Notes: a model not told the origin generated them from the sequence alone. A DNA stretch of 32,742 nt from an uncultured Lachnospiraceae bacterium (GCA_910577825.1 CAJTOK010000026.1:15761-48502), one strand, 5' to 3'; shown: positions 23,554-31,810, numbered from the stretch's first letter. Made by a program: numbers and translations.

Positions 23554-25617
23554 TTAAAATTTTACTTTCATAACCCTTTCTGTTGCACCTTTTACTTTTA
23601 CAACCAGTCCTGCCCTCTTTGTCATACTGAACCCGATACCTGAAAGCTGGTCTGTTGTATTTTCCACATGGCATTTTGCACCCAGGGCTTCAAAAACCCT
23701 TTTATATGCTGCAAGTTCATTTTTTAAAAATTCATTGTAATAGCCATTTGGTTCTTCATCATTTATACAGCCTTTTAAGAAGAAAAATAAGTGCCTGTGT
23801 CCAATGCCCTCCTGGCCATTAAAATAATTAGGGCTGTAACTGATAACAGAAACAGGAACAAACTGGTTTGTATTTATTCCCCATATATTCCTGCTTGAAA
23901 TGGCAGAATTACCATGAAGTTTTTCTTTAATAGTGAAATTTCCATTATTATCCATTATTACTTCTGCAACCTGTACGTTACCTCTGACAGGATACTTATA
24001 TTCAAATGAATGGGTTTCACCATCAAATTCAATTTCTGCTGTAAATCCTTTAGACCCCCTTGCTTCATACTGGTTTACAAAAAACTTGTATACACCTGGT
24101 TTCATTTTTGATTTATCTGTCCATGTAATATTTTCTACAGATGGTTTGCCTGGCATCTGCTCGTTAGGCCGTGTAACATCAATATCAAGCTGGCCACTTA
24201 ATTGAGAGATTCCCGGTTTACTGCAATTTGCAAAATAAATTTCATTTTTATCTGGTTCTATACAATGTGCATCAAGGTCGCTGTTATCCCTGCCACTTTC
24301 ATTCCACTGGATTGAAAACCTTAAAACAGCATCTGTATTCCCACCGGCTTCTTTTACATTCTGTTTTATATCTGAATCTGTAATATTACCCGTATAGGCC
24401 CAGCTTAAACCATTATCCCATTTAAACATTGTTTTTGCTTCCTTATTACATGGGGCAACCAGTGAAACAAAGTTTTTATTATGTTTATTCTCTACAAATA
24501 CCTCAATTTCTTTTGCTGTTGGAATAACCTTATTTATGAAATCTGAAACAGGTATTTCTTCAACCCTGGAAAATTTCCTTGGGTTTACAGGGATATCTTT
24601 CTCCATCTCTCCAAAAATACAGTCTGCCCCGTTTATTCTTCTGGCAGCATCTTTATTGGAAAATAAAATGTTATTTACTGTGATATCATCCAGGTTTGCA
24701 AACCTCCTTGGCAGGGAATCCAGATATCCTAATTCTGTTATAGTCTTTTTTGCATCTTCTAACATCTTTTTTGTATAGACTGCTTTTGGACGTTTATAAT
24801 TCGCAGGGGCAACAATCTGTTCATATTTCCTGACCGCAGTATCTAAATCCATTCCCACGCTTACATTTACAAGCAATGTACCAATGCTATGGTTTTTAAT
24901 CCTGCCAACAGCAGTACCAGCCTTAACAGACTGTTCCCACACATAATTATTTTTCTCTGTTTCTGTTCCAAGCTTGTCATATTTTTTCTTATATCCCAGG
25001 AATTCTTTAAGGACGCCTTTCCATTCCTCACCTTTATAAAGGGTATTTGACTCTGCCAGTTCAAGTATTGTAAGCAGGCTGTCTTCTGTTATTTCATCAA
25101 GGGAACGCCTGAATACATCTTTTGTATCCCTGTAACTGCCTTTTATACCACCCTCTGAACGGCTGCTTTTATCTATAAACCTGCCAGGAAGTTCCAGATA
25201 AAAATGTGTCCATTCCTGTATTTTCCCATTTCCTAATTCCTCATAATTTTTCAATGTACCAATCTTTTTAACCTTGCTTACATAAACATCTGATACAGTA
25301 CCAGATTTAATAAAAGCTGACAAAGCATCAAGCACTGGCTGGTATGTACTGTCACCTGTCCTGAAATCCCATATAGTTGTAACCATGTTATTTTTTATGA
25401 CAACCACATTGCCAATAGTTTTAATGAACTGCCTGCAACAGCTGCAGTCATGCCACCTGCGTTCCCTGTATATACCATTTGTCCCTGCTGGAAAACTGTC
25501 TAAGTATAAGTTCCACAATTCATCTTTGTCCACCGCCACCTCAAACAAATGTGTAGCATCTTCCACCATTTCATTAAAATGTTCCACCAGTTTGTTTCTC
25601 ATTTCTGTAAATTCCAT
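23554..25617 (-). CDS. Large conserved phage/bacterial protein with CSCC N-terminus
   Basis: A 687-residue protein that I recognise as conserved in Firmicutes and phages but without an assigned function. Near residue 55 it has REERRWHDCSCCRQFIK-like sequence (here IYRERRWHDCSCCRQFI), a likely metal or disulfide site. The middle is helical. From about residue 440 a beta-sandwich-like part follows, with RFSIQWNESGRDNSDLDAH, IYFANCSKPG and VYKFFVNQYEARGSKGFTA, resembling DUF2135-type domains. The end (GIGHRHLFFFLKGC) is conserved. ATG with AAAGGAGG. The neighbouring 129-residue gene is probably its partner. Confidence 0.85.
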   Translation of the reverse strand: MEFTEMRNKLVEHFNEMVEDATHLFEVAVDKDELWNLYLDSFPAGTNGIYRERRWHDCSCCRQFIKTIGNVVVIKNNMVTTIWDFRTGDSTYQPVLDALSAFIKSGTVSDVYVSKVKKIGTLKNYEELGNGKIQEWTHFYLELPGRFIDKSSRSEGGIKGSYRDTKDVFRRSLDEITEDSLLTILELAESNTLYKGEEWKGVLKEFLGYKKKYDKLGTETEKNNYVWEQSVKAGTAVGRIKNHSIGTLLVNVSVGMDLDTAVRKYEQIVAPANYKRPKAVYTKKMLEDAKKTITELGYLDSLPRRFANLDDITVNNILFSNKDAARRINGADCIFGEMEKDIPVNPRKFSRVEEIPVSDFINKVIPTAKEIEVFVENKHNKNFVSLVAPCNKEAKTMFKWDNGLSWAYTGNITDSDIKQNVKEAGGNTDAVLRFSIQWNESGRDNSDLDAHCIEPDKNEIYFANCSKPGISQLSGQLDIDVTRPNEQMPGKPSVENITWTDKSKMKPGVYKFFVNQYEARGSKGFTAEIEFDGETHSFEYKYPVRGNVQVAEVIMDNNGNFTIKEKLHGNSAISSRNIWGINTNQFVPVSVISYSPNYFNGQEGIGHRHLFFFLKGCINDEEPNGYYNEFLKNELAAYKRVFEALGAKCHVENTTDQLSGIGFSMTKRAGLVVKVKGATERVMKVKF

Positions 25618-25757
25618 TGTTACTGCCTCCTTTTTTATATATTGTGCATAGAAACCTTAAAACTGTATTATATTAACCTTCTTAATAAATTAATATATTA
25701 GTTTATTTAGCTATACCCCTCCATTAATAAATGCATACCGCTTACTACGGCTTATGC
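25618..25757. other. AT-rich leader region with stem-loop
   Basis: No gene is seen between the 57-residue gene and the 687-residue gene. Directly after the 57-residue stop, 25757-25733 forms a hairpin (GCATA and CCG arms, 7-base loop, two-base bulge). Next come a GGAGGGG stretch and the palindrome TAATATATTA (25691-25700). A TATAAT on the minus strand at about 25664 could be a promoter for the 687-residue gene, but no good -35 box is found. Confidence 0.35.
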
Positions 25758-25931
25758 CTAGTTTCCACTGAACAGGCCTGTATGCTCCCTGATATAACAT
25801 TCTATAGAATTTTTAATATCTTCCATATTATTTATTTCACACCTCATGCCTTCACTGCCTTCCAGTTCCAGCCACATATTCTGTTTACTGGCAGCACTTG
25901 TATAAAATCTTACTAACATGTTACCTTCCAT
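25758..25931 (-). CDS. Small hypothetical protein of 57 residues
   Basis: A short gene from ATG 25931, with an AAAGGA site about 10 bases upstream, to TAG at 25758. The product reads MEGNMLVRFYTSAASKQNMW and LELEGSEGMRCEINNMEDIK, and ends in HTGLFSGN. It has no membrane segment. Function unknown; it lies between the antirepressor and the 687-residue gene. Confidence 0.72.
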   Translation of the reverse strand: MEGNMLVRFYTSAASKQNMWLELEGSEGMRCEINNMEDIKNSIECYIREHTGLFSGN

Positions 25932-25952
25932 AATATATTGTCCTTTCTGTCT

Positions 25953-26753
25953 TTAACCGACAATGCCATACATTTCTTCCACTAATGCTTTTACATCATT
26001 CTCATACAGCTTTGCTGCAATTTCATAAAGTTCAGGCACTTTTTTCATTACCCTGTCTATATACTCCAGCTTGTTCTTGCACTTTGGTTTATTTGTTTTA
26101 TTATATTTATCAAACCTGTATTGCAAATCCATATGGTATTTATTTTCAAATTCCCTGTATAAAGCTGCCCACCTTTCCCTGTAATTCACATGGCCATATT
26201 TTACGACCCTGTTCAGTATCTGCCTTTTTTCAGCAAGTGTAATGTTACTGACAAGCCCGTTTATTACATCTTTTTTATGTACTATCTCTTTTCTCTGGTT
26301 CTCAATTACCTCATTCTGTTTCCTTACAGTTGCAAGTGTGGATTTAAACATCTGCTTTGTTGTTTCATCAGCATATGGAAAATATGTCTTTAAAAACAAA
26401 TCATCATCTGCCACATACCCGCCTGTCCTGTGGATTGCTGGAAGGACTTCATCTGTAACCCAGTCTGTAAATCTTTCTGCCTTTGGCTTATGGCTTTTAA
26501 AAACAAATTTGTAAACTCCGCTTTCTGTAAGAAAGTTCTCACCTGTATTATGTAATTTTCTAAAGTCAATATCTTTGACCCTGGAATTTGTAACTTTAAC
26601 TACTTGTTTTTTATTCATTTTTGAAACTGCCATTTTTACTGCACTTTTCCTAAGTTCAAGGCACTCCCCGACATGGTATGGATTAAACAATACCTGTCCA
26701 TCCAGTTCAAAAACTTCTACCTCATGTCCTTCAAAAATCTGTAAATTGTCCAA
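25953..26753 (-). CDS. BRO/Bro-N phage antirepressor
   Basis: A 266-residue antirepressor. The BRO-N domain spans roughly residues 1-120: FEGHEVEVFELDGQVLFN, RKSAVKMAVSKMNKKQV, FLTESGVYKFVFKSHKPKAE and FTDWVTDEVLPAIHRTGGY are classic. A coiled coil (STLATVRKQNEVIENQRKEI) links to a variable C-terminal domain. Such proteins counter repressors during lysogeny decisions. The TTG at 26753 with GGGGAGGGG six bases upstream is preferred over an earlier TTG at 26804. Confidence 0.88.
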   Translation of the reverse strand: MDNLQIFEGHEVEVFELDGQVLFNPYHVGECLELRKSAVKMAVSKMNKKQVVKVTNSRVKDIDFRKLHNTGENFLTESGVYKFVFKSHKPKAERFTDWVTDEVLPAIHRTGGYVADDDLFLKTYFPYADETTKQMFKSTLATVRKQNEVIENQRKEIVHKKDVINGLVSNITLAEKRQILNRVVKYGHVNYRERWAALYREFENKYHMDLQYRFDKYNKTNKPKCKNKLEYIDRVMKKVPELYEIAAKLYENDVKALVEEMYGIVG

Positions 26754-26816
26754 TAGTTCCCCTCCCCTGTCTGTTTTTAAATGTTTAAAAATTAATTTTA
26801 CCAATAAAAACCATTC

Positions 26817-27239
26817 CTATAATAACTGTAAAAGTGCTGCAATGTATTTTTCCCTTGCCCCGTCTTCCAGTGTTTCTTTCTGTATAAGGTGGTCTTTTAT
26901 ATCTGCTATCTTTACCCAGTATGCTTCCGGGTATATCCCACGGTTCTTTTTAATGTTCTTTATATAATCTTCATAAGTATCTTTCTTATCCCATGCCAGG
27001 ATTTTAAGGCATTCATATATGTATGGCTTGCATATGCTGCCACAAAAATCCCTGTGGTAATCAAACTGGCTGTTTTTTGGCAAATCATGTATAGCTGCAA
27101 GCACAGCACATATTTCAATGCTGCCACATGGCACCATGCCATTTTCTGAAACATATGCAGCAACCCTCATTGCATGGTAATAAGCATCATTGCCATAGAA
27201 CTTTCTTGCTGTTTCCATTGCATTGCTTAACATATCCAT
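26817..27239 (-). CDS. HD-domain hydrolase, SpoT/Mesh1-like
   Basis: A 140-residue HD-superfamily metal hydrolase. The metal ligands are in YYHAMRVAAYV (H...R), AVLAAIHDLPKN (HD) and YWVKIADIKDHL (D). The order and the KNIKKN-YWVKIADIKD segment resemble (p)ppGpp hydrolases of the SpoT or Mesh1 type, here without a synthetase domain. It could degrade alarmones or another nucleotide. ATG lies 2 bases after the stop of the sigma/DUF262 gene, so the two are translated together. Confidence 0.8.
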   Translation of the reverse strand: MDMLSNAMETARKFYGNDAYYHAMRVAAYVSENGMVPCGSIEICAVLAAIHDLPKNSQFDYHRDFCGSICKPYIYECLKILAWDKKDTYEDYIKNIKKNRGIYPEAYWVKIADIKDHLIQKETLEDGAREKYIAALLQLL

Positions 27240-27241
27240 AA

Positions 27242-29455
27242 TCAGACCGCCTCCCTTTCAATTCTTTTCTGCCTGTCCATATATTTAATAAAATCTTCCT
27301 TCATATATATGTAATTCTTCTTCTGGTCTTTAAAATATGTGTTATGTGTCTTTGCGTATTCCACCAGCCAGCCATTTAAATTAACACTTTCCTTGTATGA
27401 ATATGCCACCATTGCCAGCAAAGACAGCCTGTTTTCTTTGTCCAGCAGCTTTGACCCGGTTTTTACTGTAAAGCTGGTTAAAATACCAAGAGCCTCTTTA
27501 TAAATTTCCATGCACTGGTCTAGTTCTTCCTGGCTGGTCCCTACATTTTCCATGATAAAAGTTTTCTCATCTGTAACAGGTACATCAATATCCTGTACAG
27601 GTGTTTCTGTATCTTCTGTTACAATATTTTCATCATCTGCCCTGTTTTCATCAAAGTTTACAATACCAAGATACCCACACATCAGCTTTTCCAGGTGTTC
27701 CATTTTATGTTTTACAACATCTTTATTTTTTGTATTTTTATTGTTTTCCAGGATATCATCATATGACTCACCATTAATTTTTTTGCTGTGCAGTGATTTA
27801 ATAAATTCTTCCATAAATCCAGTAAACTTTTTATCTTCCATATCTGTACCAAGCTGTGTAAACCGTGAGAACAGCCCAAACCATAAAAATGAGTTTGCTG
27901 TATTAAACAGCACTGACACTTCACTGTTACATACAGCCGTCAGTCTTTCAACCAGTACATAAAAATCAGTAAAGTTTGAATCACATGCTTCTTCAGATAA
28001 AAACTGGCACATTTTATCAAAACTGCCAAACCCGTCTATAAAATCTGAAACCATTATGCCTTCTATTATAATCCTCCTTGCTGCACTGGATATTTTTGTG
28101 TTCTTTGTATAGCTGCTTCCAGCAAAATCCGGCTGGAAAAATGCCATCTTTTCAATGCTGTACACAAGCTCTGCAAAATCTTCATCTAAATCCAGCCAGC
28201 CGCTCTGTGCCTTGTTCATTGGACGGCTCCTGTTATACCTTGCTATGTCTTCTGCAATGTCCTTTTTAGTACAGTCCATGTTGTATAAAACAGGTATCTG
28301 CCTGTCTTTGTAAATTTCCTGCAGTTCTTCAGGGAGCTGTGAAAATTTCTTCCCACGTATATCAAAAACCCTGTCTTCTGTTTTATTAAACCCTTCTTCA
28401 TTAAGGATTTCATTACCGTTTTCATCTGTTTTGTTTACTTTATAGACAATATTGTAATTTTTAATATTTTTGGAGATAGCAAACCCGTCATGCAAAAACT
28501 CATCAAGGGTGGTACACCTCTGCTTCCCGTCAATAAGCCATTTCATACGTACCCCGCCCCTGTTTTCTTCTGAAATGATAATCTGTGTAAGGGACTTTCC
28601 TCTTAAAATATCTGAAACCAGCTCACTTTTTGCAAAGCTTTTCCATTGCCCGCTGTACCGCTGGAGGATATGGTTGTCCCTTATCTGTTTCTTTCTCATT
28701 TTTTTACTGATTGATTCAATGCTGTAACTTATGTTTTTATAACTTTCTTCCATGTCCTGTGTGCTTAATATCTTTACTTCACCCATTCCGCAGTCCTCCA
28801 TTCCACAGCTGTTTAAGCTGCCAGTTTCAATTTCTTTATACAGTAACCTTTTGTTCTCATATGATGTTATGCTGTCCCAGCTTTTTCTGTATTCCTTGCC
28901 GGTAATCCCTAATTTTTCCTGGATTTCACCAGGTGTATAACCTTCCATTATCAAGCTGCATATCTGTTTCTGCTGTCCGGACAGGTTATCCATGAACTCC
29001 CCCACTGTTTCACTGTAAACCCCTTCTGCCATTTCTGGCAGGGCTGCTTCCATGTCAAAACCAGACGGGAGCATGTCACCAATGGTACAGTCCATTTTTT
29101 CACCGGCTGGTGCATCTAAATATATATCAGGTACGGGTACTTTCTTTTTCTGTATTTTCCCGTTTTCCTCTTCTTCAATTTCAATTTTTGTCCTGCGTTT
29201 GTCCCTGTTGTCATATTTGTAATCATCTATAAATGCTTTAGCCAGTGAACCACGTAAAAACTGCTCAAATTTACCTTTTGACGGGTCATACCTGTGTTTT
29301 TTTACAATGTCTGCCATGACCTCATTTGCAGATGAATAATATGAATCCATATCCTTGCCCCTGGTGCCGCCAAATTTCTTACTGACAATCTTATCTACTA
29401 AGTTATGTAGCTTTTTTGCTTCATCTGCATAATAGGCTTTCAAAATTTCTTCCAT
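27242..29455 (-). CDS. Sigma-factor-like and DUF262 fusion protein
   Basis: A 737-residue two-part protein. Residues 1-205 resemble an RNA polymerase sigma factor: region 2-like KKHRYDPSKGKFEQFLRGSL and a region 4-type HTH, LSGQQKQICSLIMEGYTPG followed by EIQEKLGITGKEY. From about residue 235 a DUF262/ParB-like domain follows (FAKSELVSDILRGKSLTQI, WLIDGKQRCTTLDEFLHDG near 310, IARYNRSRPMNKAQSGW). DUF262 domains occur in GmrSD-type enzymes and other defence proteins, and their DGQQR motif binds or cleaves nucleotides. A helical tail ends the protein. ATG with AAGGTGG site. It may redirect transcription or act as an NTP-sensing effector; inference. Confidence 0.85.
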   Translation of the reverse strand: MEEILKAYYADEAKKLHNLVDKIVSKKFGGTRGKDMDSYYSSANEVMADIVKKHRYDPSKGKFEQFLRGSLAKAFIDDYKYDNRDKRRTKIEIEEEENGKIQKKKVPVPDIYLDAPAGEKMDCTIGDMLPSGFDMEAALPEMAEGVYSETVGEFMDNLSGQQKQICSLIMEGYTPGEIQEKLGITGKEYRKSWDSITSYENKRLLYKEIETGSLNSCGMEDCGMGEVKILSTQDMEESYKNISYSIESISKKMRKKQIRDNHILQRYSGQWKSFAKSELVSDILRGKSLTQIIISEENRGGVRMKWLIDGKQRCTTLDEFLHDGFAISKNIKNYNIVYKVNKTDENGNEILNEEGFNKTEDRVFDIRGKKFSQLPEELQEIYKDRQIPVLYNMDCTKKDIAEDIARYNRSRPMNKAQSGWLDLDEDFAELVYSIEKMAFFQPDFAGSSYTKNTKISSAARRIIIEGIMVSDFIDGFGSFDKMCQFLSEEACDSNFTDFYVLVERLTAVCNSEVSVLFNTANSFLWFGLFSRFTQLGTDMEDKKFTGFMEEFIKSLHSKKINGESYDDILENNKNTKNKDVVKHKMEHLEKLMCGYLGIVNFDENRADDENIVTEDTETPVQDIDVPVTDEKTFIMENVGTSQEELDQCMEIYKEALGILTSFTVKTGSKLLDKENRLSLLAMVAYSYKESVNLNGWLVEYAKTHNTYFKDQKKNYIYMKEDFIKYMDRQKRIEREAV

Positions 29456-29621
29456 GACGGCACCACCTTTTAAATAGTCTTTATATTATCCATTCCAAAA
29501 ATAATTGTTCTATCCTGAATAAAAAACAACATATAATATTTACCTGAAACTATTTTTATGTTATAGTTAAATTGTCTGTTTCACTTATCCATTCAGTATT
29601 AAAAACAGAAAGGAGGTTTTT
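29456..29621. promoter_or_regulatory. Divergent promoter region between minus operon and plus cassette
   Basis: A 166-base AT-rich gap separates the sigma/DUF262 gene (minus) from the membrane-protein cassette (plus). On the plus strand TTACCT, 16 bases, TATAGT (about 29549-29576) is a possible weak promoter. On the minus strand, TAATAT-like boxes lie near 29485. No clear operator is seen. Confidence 0.35.
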
Positions 29622-30113
29622 ATGCGTGAACAATATTGGAATTTTTATGTTTCAATTAAACACATGTCTTTATATTACAAGTACTTCCAGTCTTTATTCA
29701 ATGCCATTAACTGGCTGATTTCAGCAGTCCTTTGCTTTACCACTTTATCTTGCATTGCTGCATGGGATATATGGAAAAGCCATCCTCTTTTATGGTCTTC
29801 AATAATATGTGTATCACAAGTTTTACAAGCCATGTTTCCAAAACTGCCATATAATGACCTGCTAATAACTACCAGGTTTATGATAAGTTCACTTGACAGC
29901 CTTATTTTAGATATAGAACATGACTGGTTAAAAATTGATTTTTTTTCTTTATCTGATGCTAAAATATTAAAAAGACTAAATAAACATCAGAAACGCTATT
30001 CAGAGCTTATAAACCAGTTTTTTGCAGGGACATATCTTCCTACAATAAAATATTGTGAAAAAAAAGCTGAAAAAGAATGCAAAATTTATTTTTCAGTTAC
30101 ATATAAAGTATAA
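29622..30113 (+). CDS. Two-helix membrane protein (SLATT-like), first gene of cassette
   Basis: A 163-residue protein on the strand opposite to its neighbours. Two membrane helices are predicted: about residues 27-48 (NAINWLISAVLCFTTLSC) and 53-75 (LLWSSIICVSQVLQAMFP). A cytosolic helical tail follows (DIEHDWLKIDFFSLSDAK, KRLNKHQKRYSELIN). This layout resembles SLATT-domain proteins found with defence effectors, but I cannot prove homology. Excellent ribosome site AAAGGAGG. The next gene follows after 18 bases, so they form an operon; both look like phage cargo for host defence or exclusion. Confidence 0.78.
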   Translation: MREQYWNFYVSIKHMSLYYKYFQSLFNAINWLISAVLCFTTLSCIAAWDIWKSHPLLWSSIICVSQVLQAMFPKLPYNDLLITTRFMISSLDSLILDIEHDWLKIDFFSLSDAKILKRLNKHQKRYSELINQFFAGTYLPTIKYCEKKAEKECKIYFSVTYKV

Positions 30114-30131
30114 AACCAAAGGAGGAATACT

Positions 30132-30269
30132 ATGATACATAACAAAAACACCAGCCAGCCTAAACCAAACCAGACACCAACACCAGGCAGAATAAAACAT
30201 GATGGTGGAGGTGCGCCAGGTCCAAAATATACTATCCCAGCCCCTCCGCCAAATCACCCTAAAAAATAA
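30132..30269 (+). CDS. Proline/glycine-rich 45-residue peptide, second gene of cassette
   Basis: A small protein starting MIHNKNTSQPKPNQTPTPGR and ending with GGGAPGPKYTIPAPPP and NHPKK. It is almost free of hydrophobic residues and likely unstructured. GGAGGAATACT precedes the ATG. Its tight coupling to the membrane protein gene suggests it binds it, as a regulator or small antitoxin-like partner; this is inference. The terminator hairpin begins within its last codons. Confidence 0.72.
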   Translation: MIHNKNTSQPKPNQTPTPGRIKHDGGGAPGPKYTIPAPPPNHPKK

Positions 30270-30288
30270 TAGTTATTTCTTTTTAGGG
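30257..30288. terminator. Bidirectional terminator between the cassette and the minus operon
   Basis: CCCTAAAAA and TTTTTAGGG form a 9-bp stem, extended by ATAA/TTAT around a short loop with a 3-base bulge. The A and T runs give a U-rich side in either direction. It lies where plus and minus genes converge (30269 and 30273). Confidence 0.7.
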
Positions 30289-30455
30289 AAAAGTTCTCTT
30301 TTTTTAACCATGAAGCTGCAATAATCACAGGCGGTATTTGTAATCCTGTCAATCATATGTATTATGTAAAACTTATACCATGCAACTCCTGTGGCAATTC
30401 CAAGGATAAAACAAATAAAATAATCCATTCTGTTAATATCCAGTCCTTTCTTCAT
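30273..30455 (-). CDS. Small single-helix membrane protein
   Basis: A 60-residue protein with one membrane helix (MDYFICFILGIATGVAWYKF) and a basic C-terminus ending FPKKK. Function unknown; holin-like or regulatory roles are possible but not shown. ATG at 30455 has no good ribosome site, while AAAGGA lies about 14 bases before the inner ATG at 30428, so the start is uncertain. Confidence 0.6.
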   Translation of the reverse strand: MKKGLDINRMDYFICFILGIATGVAWYKFYIIHMIDRITNTACDYCSFMVKKRELFPKKK

Positions 30456-30472
30456 TTATTTTGTCAGTTTAT

Positions 30473-30493
30473 GCCCGTCTTATGGCGGGCTTT
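30473..30493 (+). terminator. Weak plus-strand terminator-like hairpin
   Basis: GCCCG and CGGGC pair around an 8-base loop (30473-30490) followed by TTTCC. It could end read-through from the plus cassette, but the U tract is short and a minus gene overlaps the region upstream. Confidence 0.35.
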
Positions 30494-30501
30494 CCTTATT
30501 A

Positions 30502-30699
30502 TCAGTCCAGTTCATCACTGCTACAGATATCATTTTCTGTAATGCTTCCATATGTATAGCCGCCATCATTTCTCAAATAAACGGGCATATCCATGTCATA
30601 TTCCTGTAAAATTAAGATTAATTCTCCTATGGTCAGTGTTTCCCCACACTGGTCTGTATTGTATCCGTTTCCTTTTCCGTTAATGAATAATTTTTCCAT
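30502..30699 (-). CDS. Conserved small phage protein
   Basis: A 65-residue acidic protein (MEKLFINGKGNGYNTDQCGE, then TIGELILILQEYDMDMPVYL and GGYTYGSITENDI). I recognise this type from many Firmicute phages; function unknown. ATG at 30699 is chosen because CAGGAGG lies 9 bases upstream; the longer frame starting at 30729 has no such site. Confidence 0.8.
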   Translation of the reverse strand: MEKLFINGKGNGYNTDQCGETLTIGELILILQEYDMDMPVYLRNDGGYTYGSITENDICSSDELD

Positions 30700-30756
30700 A
30701 TCTATGCCTCCTGTAATTCTTCCTGTCATCTACTCTGTTAAAATGTAAATAGAAAA

Positions 30757-31470
30757 TTAAATATTAATATTCATCTGTGCATTATAGTTACAAACCAGCA
30801 TCATAGTATTTGTGCAAGGTTTCCAGTTTTTTGCATACTCTACTGCTTCATCAAAACGTTTCTTTGGCACGTTGTTTCTTGCATTAACATTAAAATAATG
30901 TTTCAAGTCACGATTACACTCTGCAAATACCTTTCTGCCAATTCCCTTATAAGCACATGACCCTTTACCACCAAGTACATCAAGCACAGTTTTATTTACT
31001 GTATCTTCAAGCACCCTCTGCTGTCCGTAGTCAATCGTCATGTTATTTTCAAGGTTTGTTATCCTGTCCTCGTGGTTGTCAATCATGCCAAGTTGTATAC
31101 GCATCATTTCTACCTGTGAAAGCTTTTTTGTCCTGAAATAAGAATTTACTAACTGCCTCTGGACTTCCCAGGCTAAATCATCTGTAAAGGACTTGACAAG
31201 CATTAAGTAGCCTTGCTCTGTAACAAGCACTTTATCCATGTAATCATTGGCTGATATAGGAAATAAGCGGCTTTTCCGTATTTCGGAATTGCTCACTTTG
31301 AAGAAATCCTCATCCTCCACAAATCTCTTCTTATTATCAAGAAACCTTTTATTGGCTGTTCCATCTGGTCTGTTATGTACGGTGTCAATATCCTTAAATG
31401 TTACTACTCTCTGTCCTTTATATTCCTTGACGGTTATGTCCGCATTGCCTATATGGATTAACTCGTTCAT
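30757..31470 (-). CDS. ORF6N/ORF6C-domain antirepressor
   Basis: A 237-residue antirepressor. The N-terminal ORF6N domain includes QRVVTFKDIDTVHNRPDGTA and RFVEDEDFFKVSNSEI; a linker (LSQVEMMRIQLGMIDNHED) leads to the ORF6C domain with GQQRVLEDTVNKTVLDVLG, KGIGRKVFAECNRDLKHYF and PKKRFDEAVEYAKNWKP. This is the second antirepressor in the window. ATG at 31470 is chosen for AGAGGTGATAGAAATA before it. Lies downstream of the Cro-like gene, in its operon. Confidence 0.9.
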   Translation of the reverse strand: MNELIHIGNADITVKEYKGQRVVTFKDIDTVHNRPDGTANKRFLDNKKRFVEDEDFFKVSNSEIRKSRLFPISANDYMDKVLVTEQGYLMLVKSFTDDLAWEVQRQLVNSYFRTKKLSQVEMMRIQLGMIDNHEDRITNLENNMTIDYGQQRVLEDTVNKTVLDVLGGKGSCAYKGIGRKVFAECNRDLKHYFNVNARNNVPKKRFDEAVEYAKNWKPCTNTMMLVCNYNAQMNINI

Positions 31471-31511
31471 TATTTCTATCACCTCTTTTCTGTTTTTTGG
31501 TTCCTGCAAAA

Positions 31512-31748
31512 TTACACCTCCTGTAATTCTTCTTTTGCTTCAATTAAATTGGATTTATCAGGTACAAAAATAAAATCCATAGGAATACCAGAAAGTTCAC
31601 TCATTTTTCGAAGTTGTGACAGAGATGGCTCTGTGTTTCCCTTTTCCCAATTAATGACTGTAGCTACTGAAACTCCAACTTCTTTCGCCCATTCTTTCTG
31701 TTCCATATCGGCATTTACCCTAACGGCTTTCAAAGAAATCCTTGGCAT
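31512..31748 (-). CDS. Cro-like XRE-family repressor
   Basis: A 78-residue DNA-binding protein. The helix-turn-helix lies at about residues 16-45, EQKEWAKEVGVSVATVINWE followed by KGNTEPSLSQLRKM. It is the first gene of the leftward operon from the switch region, the position of Cro in temperate phages. AAGGAGTGG precedes the ATG. Probably binds the three operators upstream and sets the lytic program. Confidence 0.92.
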   Translation of the reverse strand: MPRISLKAVRVNADMEQKEWAKEVGVSVATVINWEKGNTEPSLSQLRKMSELSGIPMDFIFVPDKSNLIEAKEELQEV

Positions 31749-31771
31749 TTATACCACTCCTTTCCTTTTTT

Positions 31772-31790
31772 AATTCATTTTAATTGAATT
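31772..31790. promoter_or_regulatory. Operator O1 (19-bp inverted repeat)
   Basis: AATTCA and TGAATT flank 7 bases: a perfect 6-bp inverted repeat. It overlaps the -10 box of the leftward promoter, so binding would shut off the Cro-like operon. Confidence 0.7.
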
Positions 31791-31805
31791 TAATATATTT
31801 GTCAA
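31777..31805 (-). promoter_or_regulatory. Leftward promoter of the Cro-like operon
   Basis: On the minus strand, TTGACA (31805-31800), exactly 17 bases, then TAAAAT (31782-31777). This is a good sigma-A type promoter pointing at the Cro-like gene, 29 bases upstream of its ATG. O1 covers the -10 box. Confidence 0.8.
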
Positions 31806-31810
31806 GAATA

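Noticed and set aside
25700..25745. tRNA-like start GGAGGGGTATAGC
   Set aside because: There is no matching acceptor 3' side, no T-loop and no anticodon stem; it is only a purine-rich leader segment.
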